34,885 nucleotides of DNA, from NCBI GenBank assembly GCA_964236495.1, contig CAXSBR010000028.1, positions 1-34,885 of the forward strand. Direction: 5' to 3'. The position numbers and the translations under genes are program-made. Shown one piece after another: positions 1-5,999 of this stretch (its first letter is position 1; each line of letters opens with the position of its first letter). This DNA comes from CAXSBR01 sp964236495. Its GTDB lineage: Bacteria; Actinomycetota; Actinomycetes; Mycobacteriales; Jatrophihabitantaceae. A model generated the notes under the pieces. That model searched no databases. It was not told the DNA's origin and worked only from the letters and a program-made list of their open reading frames with translations.

Positions 1-473
1 TCGCCGACGGTGGTGTCAGCGGCGGAGATCGAGGCGGTGGAGGCGATCTGCTCCTTGGTCTCGACGTCGATCGCCTGGCTGCTCAGCACCTCCGACACCG
101 AAGCGACAGCGGCTTCGATGCCACGCTTGAGAGCCATCGGGTTGGCACCGGCGGCTACGTTGCGCAAACCCTCGCGCACGAGCGCCTGGGCGAGCACGGT
201 GGCCGTGGTGGTGCCGTCACCGGCGACGTCGTCGGTCTTCTTGGCGACCTCCTTGACCAGCTCGGCCCCGATCTTCTCCCAGGGGTCCTCGAGCTCGATC
301 TCCTTGGCGATGCTGACACCGTCGTTGGTGATCGTGGGGGCGCCCCACTTCTTCTCCAGCACGACGTTGCGACCCTTCGGGCCCAGCGTCACTCTCACGG
401 CGTCGGCAAGCTGGTTCATGCCGCGCTCCAGGCCGCGGCGGGCCTCTTCGTCGAACGCGATCATCTTGGCCAT
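1..473 (-). CDS. groEL: GroEL (Hsp60) chaperonin, N-terminal part; 3' end outside the window
   Basis: ATP-dependent cytosolic chaperonin that folds client proteins inside a double-ring chamber, normally with GroES. The reverse strand reads MAKMIAFDEEARRGLERGMN and continues through the near-invariant segments TLGPKGRNVVLEKKWGAP, TNDGVSIAKEIELEDP and the ATP-site block GDGTTTATVLAQALVREG. About 157 residues of the roughly 540 expected are present; the rest lies left of position 1. The ATG at 473 has an upstream AGGAG-like ribosome site around 486-494. The upstream region carries two CIRCE operators, so heat-shock control by HrcA is expected. Without groES beside it and with this N-terminus it looks like the stand-alone, essential GroEL of actinomycetes (GroEL2 type), which I infer from context only. 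Confidence 0.97.
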   Translation of the reverse strand, partial: MAKMIAFDEEARRGLERGMNQLADAVRVTLGPKGRNVVLEKKWGAPTITNDGVSIAKEIELEDPWEKIGAELVKEVAKKTDDVAGDGTTTATVLAQALVREGLRNVAAGANPMALKRGIEAAVASVSEVLSSQAIDVETKEQIASTASISAADTTVG

Positions 474-569
474 ACGTTGGTGTCCTAACTCCTAGATGGA
501 CGGAAAGTCTCGTTATAGACGCGCGGTGCCCGCGACGGACGGCGCCAGAAGCGCCTCACCAGCTGTCAG

Positions 570-596
570 TTGGCACTCAACCGAGTCGAGTGCCAG
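570..596 (-). promoter_or_regulatory. CIRCE operator 1 (HrcA site)
   Basis: TTGGCACTC, nine spacer bases, then GAGTGCCAG: an inverted repeat with exactly the CIRCE geometry (consensus TTAGCACTC-N9-GAGTGCTAA). It lies about 100 bp upstream of groEL. HrcA repression of groEL through CIRCE is established in actinobacteria. Confidence 0.93.
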
Positions 597-604
597 AGGC
601 AATT

Positions 605-631
605 CTGGCACTCACGCCGAACGAGTGCAAG
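605..631 (-). promoter_or_regulatory. CIRCE operator 2 (HrcA site)
   Basis: CTGGCACTC, nine spacer bases, then GAGTGCAAG. The left arm matches CIRCE well and the right arm differs in its last bases. Its start is 35 bp from that of operator 1, so two HrcA dimers could sit on about the same face of the helix, roughly three turns apart. Confidence 0.85.
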
Positions 632-705
632 CACGCCCCGACCGTCGGGAGACTCGGTGAGTGCATCGCAGCGAGGAACGAGCGGTGAGCGAACCGATTG
701 GCGAC

Positions 706-1041
706 TCAGGCGGTGATTTCCGGGTTGACTCGGCGCACGAAGGGCGCCAGTGGGCGGGCCGCGGCCGGCTCGACCAACATCTCGGCCAGCTCCAGTTGCA
801 GGGCGCGGAAGAAGTCGTGCTGAAAGTGCGCCTGTAGTGCCTCGGAGTCCGCGAACTCCTCCCACATCCAGACGATGTCGTCCTCGCCGGGATCGACGGC
901 CGCGCTGAACAGCACGGTGCCGGGCTCACCGTCGAGGGTGTTGGCGTAGTTGCGCAGCACAGAGACGACGTCGTCGCGTCGTCCCGGCAGAGCGCGCAGT
1001 TGCAGTACGGCGCCGAACTCGGCGCCTGGCGTGCTGGTCAT
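706..1041 (-). CDS. ABM-domain (antibiotic biosynthesis monooxygenase-like) protein
   Basis: A 111-residue protein with the small ferredoxin-like ABM fold: an N-terminal strand (AVLQLRALPGRRDDVVSVLRNY), then GEPGTVLFSAAVDPGEDDIVWMWEEFADSEALQAHF-type motifs with the typical W-x-W/E-x-F segment and alternating strand and helix pattern (residues about 10-95). Family members are cofactor-free quinol monooxygenases, haem-degrading enzymes or stress proteins, and the substrate cannot be told here. I chose the ATG at 1041 over one 13 codons upstream because AAAGGA sits about 9 bases before it. It lies between groEL and thrC on the same strand, with its own 230-bp upstream region. Confidence 0.8.
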   Translation of the reverse strand: MTSTPGAEFGAVLQLRALPGRRDDVVSVLRNYANTLDGEPGTVLFSAAVDPGEDDIVWMWEEFADSEALQAHFQHDFFRALQLELAEMLVEPAAARPLAPFVRRVNPEITA

Positions 1042-1271
1042 CGTGGCCGTCCTTTCCCGTTGTGACACCGGTGGCAACATCGCGCAACGCGTGCAGTATT
1101 CCGCTCGGATTCACCGCCGGTCCCCGCTCTGCCCGCGACGGCGTCGCGGTGCCTCTGCGCGTTGATCGTCGCCGCGCTGGCTATGCGAAGCGCAGCGACG
1201 CGTCGCGGTGCATTCGCGCGTTGCACCGTCGTAATCGCGGCCGCTCACCGACGTTTCGACGCGCAGAGGCA
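1042..1271. other. Intergenic region with imperfect direct repeat and a distant 12-bp inverted repeat
   Basis: I see no gene here. Positions 1141-1170 and 1200-1230 are imperfect direct copies of a GCGTCGCGGTGC...GCGCGTTG...CGTC pattern. The 12 bases GTGCCTCTGCGC at 1149-1160 recur as an exact reverse complement at 1261-1272, at the thrC stop. The arms are too far apart for a classical terminator. Confidence 0.5.
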
Positions 1272-2540
1272 CTACAGCAGTCCGGCCGACCGCATCCCCG
1301 CAAGCGTCGGCGCAATGGTGGCGGTGGGAACGGCACCGGCAGCCACCGCGTCCAGGGTCTTGAGCCCGTCGCCGGTGTTGTAGATAACCGTCTCCACCCC
1401 GGTGTCCAGCTGCCCGGATTCCACCAGCTTCTTCAGCACCGCCACGGTGACTCCGCCGGCGGTCTCGGCGAAGATCCCGGTGGTGCGAGCGAGCAGCCGG
1501 ATGCCTGCGCGAATCTCCTCGTCGTCCACGTGCGCCATGGCGCCGCCGGTGGAACGCACGACGTCGAGTGCATAGGGACCGTCGGCGGGATTGCCGATGT
1601 TGAGCGACTTGGCGATTCCGGTGGGCTTGACCGGCTGCACGACGTTCCAGCCGTTCTCGAAGGCGGTGGCGATCGGTGAGCAGCCTGCGGACTGTGCTCC
1701 GTACACCTTCCACGACGCCGGATCCACCAGTTCAGCTGCCACCAGTTCCTTGAACGCCTTGTGCACCTTGGTCAACAGCGATCCCGAGGCCATCGGCGCG
1801 ACGACCTGCCCGGGAAGCCGCCAGCCCAGCTGCTCGGCGACCTCGAACCCGAGCGTCTTGGAGCCCTCGGCGTAATAGGGCCGCACGTTGACGTTGACGA
1901 ACCCGGTGGACTCGAACTCGTCGGTCTCAGCCAGTTCGCTGCACAGCCGGTTGACGTCGTCGTAGGAGCCCTGCACCCCTACCAGCGTGCCGCCGTACAC
2001 AGCCGTCTGGACGATCTTGGCCGGCTCCAGGTCAGAAGGAACGAACACGATGCTGTCCATGCCGATGCGCGCGGCGTGCGCGGCCACCGAATTGGCCAGG
2101 TTGCCGGTGGATGCGCAGGCGATGCGGTCGAAACCCAGCTCGCGGGCCGCGGTGATCGCCACCGAGACGACGCGGTCCTTGAACGAATGCGTCGGGTTCG
2201 CCGAATCGTCCTTCACCCAAAGGGGAGCGGTGAAACCCAGTTCGGCGCCGAGCCGGTCGGCGCGAATGAGCGGTGTCATGCCGGTGCCCGAGTCGACCCG
2301 GGTCTCGGTGTTCTGGCCCACCGGCAGCAAGCCGGCGTAGCGCCACAGCGAGTGCGGACCGGCCTCGATCTGCTCGCGGGTGACCTGTGCCATCGCCTGG
2401 GCGTCGTAGCCGATCTCCAGCGGGCCGAAGCATTCGAAGCAGGCGTGTTGAGCGGCCAGCGGATAGCGTGCAGCGCAGTTCCTACACACCAGGGCGTCGG
2501 CCGGCGATTGCGCCGCGGAACGATTGAGTACAGCAGTCAT
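1272..2540 (-). CDS. thrC: Threonine synthase (PLP-dependent), long form with N-terminal zinc ribbon
   Basis: Converts O-phospho-L-homoserine to L-threonine and phosphate in the cytosol. The 422-residue product has a Cys4 ribbon near the N-terminus (C19, C22, C34, C37), the PLP-lysine motif NPTHSFKDR (Lys121), the substrate and cofactor loop ACASTGNLANSVAAHAAR, and a glycine-rich phosphate-binding stretch (MASGSLLTK). Length and ribbon match the longer threonine synthase class rather than the roughly 360-residue mycobacterial ThrC. I chose the ATG at 2540 because the upstream in-frame starts at 2564 and 2609 lie inside the riboswitch aptamer. Shine-Dalgarno support is modest (AAGGG about 13 bases upstream), so 2564 remains possible. 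Expression is probably controlled by the SAM riboswitch upstream. A threonine-synthase-like enzyme acting on a related phosphorylated or acylated homoserine is the main alternative. Confidence 0.92.
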   Translation of the reverse strand: MTAVLNRSAAQSPADALVCRNCAARYPLAAQHACFECFGPLEIGYDAQAMAQVTREQIEAGPHSLWRYAGLLPVGQNTETRVDSGTGMTPLIRADRLGAELGFTAPLWVKDDSANPTHSFKDRVVSVAITAARELGFDRIACASTGNLANSVAAHAARIGMDSIVFVPSDLEPAKIVQTAVYGGTLVGVQGSYDDVNRLCSELAETDEFESTGFVNVNVRPYYAEGSKTLGFEVAEQLGWRLPGQVVAPMASGSLLTKVHKAFKELVAAELVDPASWKVYGAQSAGCSPIATAFENGWNVVQPVKPTGIAKSLNIGNPADGPYALDVVRSTGGAMAHVDDEEIRAGIRLLARTTGIFAETAGGVTVAVLKKLVESGQLDTGVETVIYNTGDGLKTLDAVAAGAVPTATIAPTLAGMRSAGLL

Positions 2541-2558
2541 GGGGAGCGAGGCCCTTCT

Positions 2559-2712
2559 CGTCATCTTTCCCCGAGCGGGTTCGCCGGGGCCGGAGTTGGC
2601 ACCGAGCACAATGGCCTCGACCGACGATCGGACTTCAAGTCGCGAACGCGTCAGTGCCGTGCTGGTTGCCGGGGCTTCACCGGGCCGGTCCCTCTGCCCC
2701 TCTTGATGATGG
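2559..2712 (-). ncRNA. SAM-I (S-box) riboswitch leader of thrC
   Basis: On the minus strand the leader shows the S-box core in order: AUCAAGAG at the 5' P1/J1-2 side (2708-2701), GAGGGACCGGCCCGGUGAAG, CCCCGGCAACC, then a P3 helix whose AGCAC pairs with GUGCUC, followed by GGUGCCAACUCC, a P4 hairpin and GGGGAAAGAUGA closing P1 against UCAUC. These are the conserved bases of the SAM-I clan that bind S-adenosylmethionine. The aptamer ends about 20 bases before the thrC start, so it most likely controls ribosome access, though an overlapping terminator cannot be excluded. The exact ends are approximate. Confidence 0.9.
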
Positions 2713-2801
2713 ATTGCATGAAGTTGTGCACTCAGTCTTTCACATTCGTCGAGGAGCCATCATCGGGCGCTGGCCGCGCTGCGCCGGGACGCCTGAGCAG
2801 A

Positions 2802-3206
2802 TCAGACGTCTATCCCCAGCCGGCGCGCCGAGCGCTTGCGCTGCCGATCGGTGCGCAGCCGGCGCAGTCGCTTCACCAGCATCGGATCGGCGGCCAGCGC
2901 GCGTGGATCGTCGATCAGCGCGTTGACGACCTGGTAGTAGCGCGTCGCCGACATGTCGAACAGCTCGCGGATTGCCTGTTCCTTGACCCCGGAGTATTTC
3001 CACCAGTGCCGTTCGAACGCCAGGATTTCCCGATCGCGTCGTGCTAGACCGTTGCCGTCGTCGTCCTCGTTGTCCGGCGATCCGAGATCGGACGAGCCGA
3101 CGAGGCGTGCGCCTTCGGCCGGGCTTTCGGCAGTGGACGAGCACGCCTCAGAATGGGCGCTGCCGGCTTCGCCGGTCTTCAACGTTGTCGCCGATGCAGT
3201 GTCCAT
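2802..3206 (-). CDS. DUF3263 family protein
   Basis: A 134-residue protein whose C-terminal 80 residues are a DUF3263 domain: REILAFERHWWKYSGVKEQ, then IRELFDMSATRYYQVVNALI, then DPMLVKRLRRLRTDRQRKR. The middle segment looks like a sigma-region-4-type helix-turn-helix, and the arginine-rich tail suits nucleic-acid contact, but no function is established that I know of. The N-terminal 50 residues are acidic, rich in Ser, Ala and Glu, and probably disordered. The ATG at 3206 has GAGGA about 10 bases upstream. It lies upstream of, and in the same direction as, the riboswitch and thrC, about 90 bp from the aptamer. Confidence 0.85.
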   Translation of the reverse strand: MDTASATTLKTGEAGSAHSEACSSTAESPAEGARLVGSSDLGSPDNEDDDGNGLARRDREILAFERHWWKYSGVKEQAIRELFDMSATRYYQVVNALIDDPRALAADPMLVKRLRRLRTDRQRKRSARRLGIDV

Positions 3207-3321
3207 GGAATCGCGTCCTCGATACCTAGAGCGGGGCGAACAATCTGGTTCAGCCGGGGTGGTGGCGTGCCCGCAGAGTTTGGCGGCGCACGTCGACAGG
3301 AGCGCCGAATGCCATCACTGT

Positions 3322-3339
3322 AATTCCATCAGTGGAATT
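3322..3339. promoter_or_regulatory. AT-rich palindrome in divergent intergenic region
   Basis: AATTCCA, four bases, TGGAATT: a perfect 7+7 inverted repeat in an otherwise GC-rich stretch between the divergent DUF3263 gene and the small helical-protein gene. It could be an operator for a dimeric regulator. The rest of the 3207-3443 spacer shows no gene. Confidence 0.5.
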
Positions 3340-3443
3340 GAACCACGACAGCGCCGTCCGGAAAGACAAGAGCACCGTCCAAGCGATACCGACAGGCCTT
3401 GTGGACGGCCGGTCCGTCCGTCCACAGTCGAGTGTTGGACGCG

Positions 3444-3839
3444 ATGACCGGCCCGTTGCTGGCGCAGCGTTGCCTCATGCACCCGCACCTACTTGACTCA
3501 GACGAGCTACATCGGGTTGCGGCGCGCATCGAGGATCACGCCTGCAGTCTGCGAACGCGGGCCGGCGCTCTTACTGCCGCAGCTGCGGGAGCACAGTGGC
3601 ATTCCGGCGCGGCGACGACGGCCCGTGCGCACATGCAGCACGGCGTCGCCCAGCTGATGACGACGGCGATTCGGCTGGAGCATGCCGCGGCAGCACTGCG
3701 CGCCCACGCCCGCGCGGCACGTAGGGCAGACGCTGTTCTGGGCGCCGCGGGACGCATGGTCGGTGCGGTCGAGCACCGCGCTGGCAGCGCGGTAGGTGCA
3801 GCGAACAACGCGGCGCGTGTTGTAGGGCGACTGCTGTGA
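3444..3839 (+). CDS. Small helical protein with W-x-S-G motif (WXG100-like, possible type VII secretion partner)
   Basis: A 131-residue, alanine-rich, all-helical protein. A central turn motif QWHSGAATTARAHM between two long helices resembles the W-x-[SG]-x-A-A turn of WXG100/ESX-like proteins found next to lipase-like effectors in actinobacteria. A second helical segment follows (AAAALRAHARAARRADAVLG). No signal peptide is visible. Its TGA overlaps the GTG of the following alpha/beta hydrolase, so the two are probably translated together. The start is uncertain: the ATG at 3444 has GGA seven bases upstream; ATG 3477 and TTG 3399 are alternatives. Assignment to type VII secretion is inference from the motif and partner, and no secretion machinery is in the window. 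Confidence 0.6.
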   Translation: MTGPLLAQRCLMHPHLLDSDELHRVAARIEDHACSLRTRAGALTAAAAGAQWHSGAATTARAHMQHGVAQLMTTAIRLEHAAAALRAHARAARRADAVLGAAGRMVGAVEHRAGSAVGAANNAARVVGRLL

Positions 3840-3925
3840 CGCCCGCTGCTATGACGCCCGCTGGGGGGACGCCCGCTGGGGGGAAGCCTGTTGGGGGGAC
3901 GCCCGCTGGGGGGACGCCTGTTGCG
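3836..3925 (+). repeat. 15-bp minisatellite, six units, covering the start codon
   Basis: Six consecutive 15-bp units begin at 3836, 3851, 3866, 3881, 3896 and 3911, of the form RTG/GGG-ACGCCCGCTGSS. The first two units begin with GTG and ATG, the later ones with GGG. They encode a TPAGG-type pentapeptide repeat. Confidence 0.9.
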
Positions 3926-5215
3926 CCACCGCCGGTCGGGGCCGCGGTGACCGTGCGTGGTGGCAGCGCCGGCATCGCTGCGAACGCGGCCGATCTACGT
4001 CATTTGGCCCGGCTCTACGCGGCAGCCGGCCTGGCCTGCGCGCAACACGCGGTGGCGCTGCACGCGAATTTGGTCCATCCCGCTGTGCTCGCCTCAGCGG
4101 TGCTGGACCCGGTCGGCGCGGTGAGATTCGCGCAGGCACTGGTGTTCGCACTGGACGGACCCGCCGGGCTTACCAGGCTGGCCGCGCACTGCGTGGCCAC
4201 CGACGTAGCGCTGCGCGTCGGAGCCCAGGCCTATGTCACCGCCGACCAGCTGCACGCGCAGGTCGAGCCGGCCATTGCCGGCGTCACCGGCATCGGCGCC
4301 GCTATCGGAGCCTTCGGTACGGGTTTGCACTCTGGCGGCATCTCCGGTGCGGTTCTGGAGGCCGCGGCCGCCGATCCGCAGCTCGCCGACACCGCGGTCG
4401 ACCTGCTATCGGAGTTCTGGTCGGATACCGCACTGATCGCAGCGGTGGCTGCGCTTCCCGACGGGCGGGCAGATGTGCACCGGATCGGCATCGATACCGC
4501 CTCGCAGGAAAGCCGTGCTCCGCGCTGCGTGCGCGACCTGATCACCGGCCTGGCCTGGCGCAACCGGCCGTTGACCGGTGGCGACATCGACGTGCGCTTC
4601 GTCTACTCCACCGATGCCAGCGGACGGCAGGCTCGCCGAGCGATCGTCGATATTCCGGGCACCAAGAACTGGCGGCTGTCGCCTCGCGAAAGCGATCCGA
4701 CAAGCTTGCAGACCAATCTGAAGGCGGTGACGGGAGCGCGGACGACCTATCAGCAGGGTGTGCTCGAGGCGATGCGCCAGGCCGGTGTGCGACGTGATGA
4801 GCCGGTGCTGCTGGTCGGCCACAGTCAGGGCGGCATGGTGGCAATCAACGTCGCGTCCCAGGTCGTCGCAACCGGGGAGTTCGCCGTCACCAACGTCGTC
4901 ACCGCCGGTTCGCCGGTGGCACGGCTGCCGATACCCGACAGTGTCGAAGTGCTGTCGATAGAGAACGACGGCGACGTGGTTCCACACGCCGACGGCGCCG
5001 ACAATCCCGACCGGATCAACCACACCACGGTCACTGCGCACCACAACAGCGGCGATGCGGTCGTCAACCACGACCTGACGAGGTCCTACGTCCTCGCCGC
5101 TGCCGACGTCGATGCCAGTGCCAACCCATCCGTACGCAACTCCGTGCGCAGCCTGCAACCGTTCCTCGCCGGCGGCCCGGCGAGCACGGTGGTGTTCCAC
5201 GTGCGCCGGCGGTGA
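3836..5215 (+). CDS. Alpha/beta hydrolase (lipase-like) with helical N-terminal region
   Basis: A 459-residue protein. Residues 1-35 are Thr-Pro-Ala-Gly-Gly repeats. Residues about 40-200 are Ala-rich and helical, resembling WXG/LXG-type secretion-associated regions. The C-terminal half is an alpha/beta hydrolase with the nucleophile elbow VGHSQGGM (Ser near residue 329), an acid candidate in ENDGDVVPHADG and a histidine candidate in HTTVTAHHNSGD. This suggests an esterase or lipase, perhaps acting outside the cell. No classical signal peptide is seen, so export, if it occurs, would need another route. The start is GTG 3836 (overlapping the upstream stop) or ATG 3851, one repeat unit later. 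It is coupled to the small helical protein, which may be its secretion or chaperone partner by analogy. Confidence 0.75.
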   Translation: MTPAAMTPAGGTPAGGKPVGGTPAGGTPVAPPPVGAAVTVRGGSAGIAANAADLRHLARLYAAAGLACAQHAVALHANLVHPAVLASAVLDPVGAVRFAQALVFALDGPAGLTRLAAHCVATDVALRVGAQAYVTADQLHAQVEPAIAGVTGIGAAIGAFGTGLHSGGISGAVLEAAAADPQLADTAVDLLSEFWSDTALIAAVAALPDGRADVHRIGIDTASQESRAPRCVRDLITGLAWRNRPLTGGDIDVRFVYSTDASGRQARRAIVDIPGTKNWRLSPRESDPTSLQTNLKAVTGARTTYQQGVLEAMRQAGVRRDEPVLLVGHSQGGMVAINVASQVVATGEFAVTNVVTAGSPVARLPIPDSVEVLSIENDGDVVPHADGADNPDRINHTTVTAHHNSGDAVVNHDLTRSYVLAAADVDASANPSVRNSVRSLQPFLAGGPASTVVFHVRRR

Positions 5216-5227
5216 CATCGGCGAGGC

Positions 5228-5340
5228 GATGGTGCGCGCTCGAGCGCCTGTGACATCGCCGCGGCGGCGGCGGTGGCGCGCTCAGGCGGCGGCGGTGGCG
5301 CGCTCGGGCGCCGGTGGTGGCGCGCTCGGGCGCCGGTGGC
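5228..5340 (+). repeat. GC-only imperfect tandem repeat
   Basis: About four imperfect copies of a 19-24-bp unit around GGTGGCGCGCTCGGGCGCC (near 5230, 5272, 5294 and 5316), separated by CGG triplet runs. They fill the gap between the hydrolase stop and the next gene. An open frame crosses it but its residues (Gly, Arg, Ala) look non-coding. Confidence 0.75.
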
Positions 5341-5398
5341 GCAGCATGGCTGGCGTGACGTATCAACCGGCTCAAGGCCGTTCCCGGGGAATCGGCCG

Positions 5399-5800
5399 AT
5401 GATCGCCGCGGAGCTGGCCATGGCGCTGCGCGACGCAGGCGTGCGGTGGGATCCGGCACCCGGTGACCGGTTCGTCGTCATCGAACCGCCTATGCCCGAC
5501 GAGGTCTACGTCGTCAGCGACATGACCGTCGACGTACACCGATTCAGCTCGGGCACCGTGATCGGCTTCAACGGCACGACGGAATGGGCGTTGGACTCGA
5601 TCGAGCACAGCCGGGCGCTGTGGTTGCCACGCGAGGACCAACTGCGATTCCTGCTCGGGGCGACGTTCACGTCGTTCTCGCGCAGCGACACCGGGTGGGT
5701 GGTCACCACCGAGCGTGCCGAACGCACCGCCCAGTTCACCGCCGCCGACGCCGAGGATGCCTACGGCGCAGCTCTCGTGGCGTTGATCGAGGACCACTGA
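5399..5800 (+). CDS. Conserved actinobacterial protein of unknown function
   Basis: A 133-residue soluble protein: MIAAELAMALRDAGVRWDPAPGDRF, then a central EVYVVSDMTVDVHRFSSGTV, then GFNGTTEWALDSIE and WLPREDQLRFLLG. I recall this pattern from many actinobacterial genomes, where it is often labelled (probably wrongly) as a CpaE-like pilus-assembly protein; the biochemical role is unknown to me. There is no signal peptide or membrane segment. The ATG at 5399 has GGGGA about 10 bases upstream. The longer in-frame ORF from 5273 would translate the GC repeat and is unlikely. Confidence 0.7.
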   Translation: MIAAELAMALRDAGVRWDPAPGDRFVVIEPPMPDEVYVVSDMTVDVHRFSSGTVIGFNGTTEWALDSIEHSRALWLPREDQLRFLLGATFTSFSRSDTGWVVTTERAERTAQFTAADAEDAYGAALVALIEDH

Positions 5801-5999
5801 ACCGCTGGCGTCTGTGCAGAGGCCCCTGACAAGACGGGCGGATGGCGGACAAAATGTGCGGTTCGGGTGGCAACAGCGAGCGACACATGTCAAGCTCGAG
5901 CCTCACCAAGCTGCAGGTGGTACGCGGTCGAGGACTTCACGACCGATCTCATGGGGGCACCAGGCACGGCAGCGTCCCCCTTGAGAAGGCGACTCCCCC
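5801..5999 (+). promoter_or_regulatory. Possible structured leader before the secreted protein
   Basis: A 199-bp gap with several short hairpins: GGTCG/CGACC (5927-5945), and GGGGG (5953-5957) that can pair either with CCCCC at 5976-5980 or with CCCCC at 5995-5999, next to the ATG at 6000. The second pairing would enclose the GAGAAGG ribosome site. I matched it to no known riboswitch family. Confidence 0.35.

Noticed and set aside
3836..3925. CRISPR array
   Set aside because: Units are 15 bp without spacers, and in frame with a coding region. The same applies to the repeats at 30401-30445 and 31077-31124.
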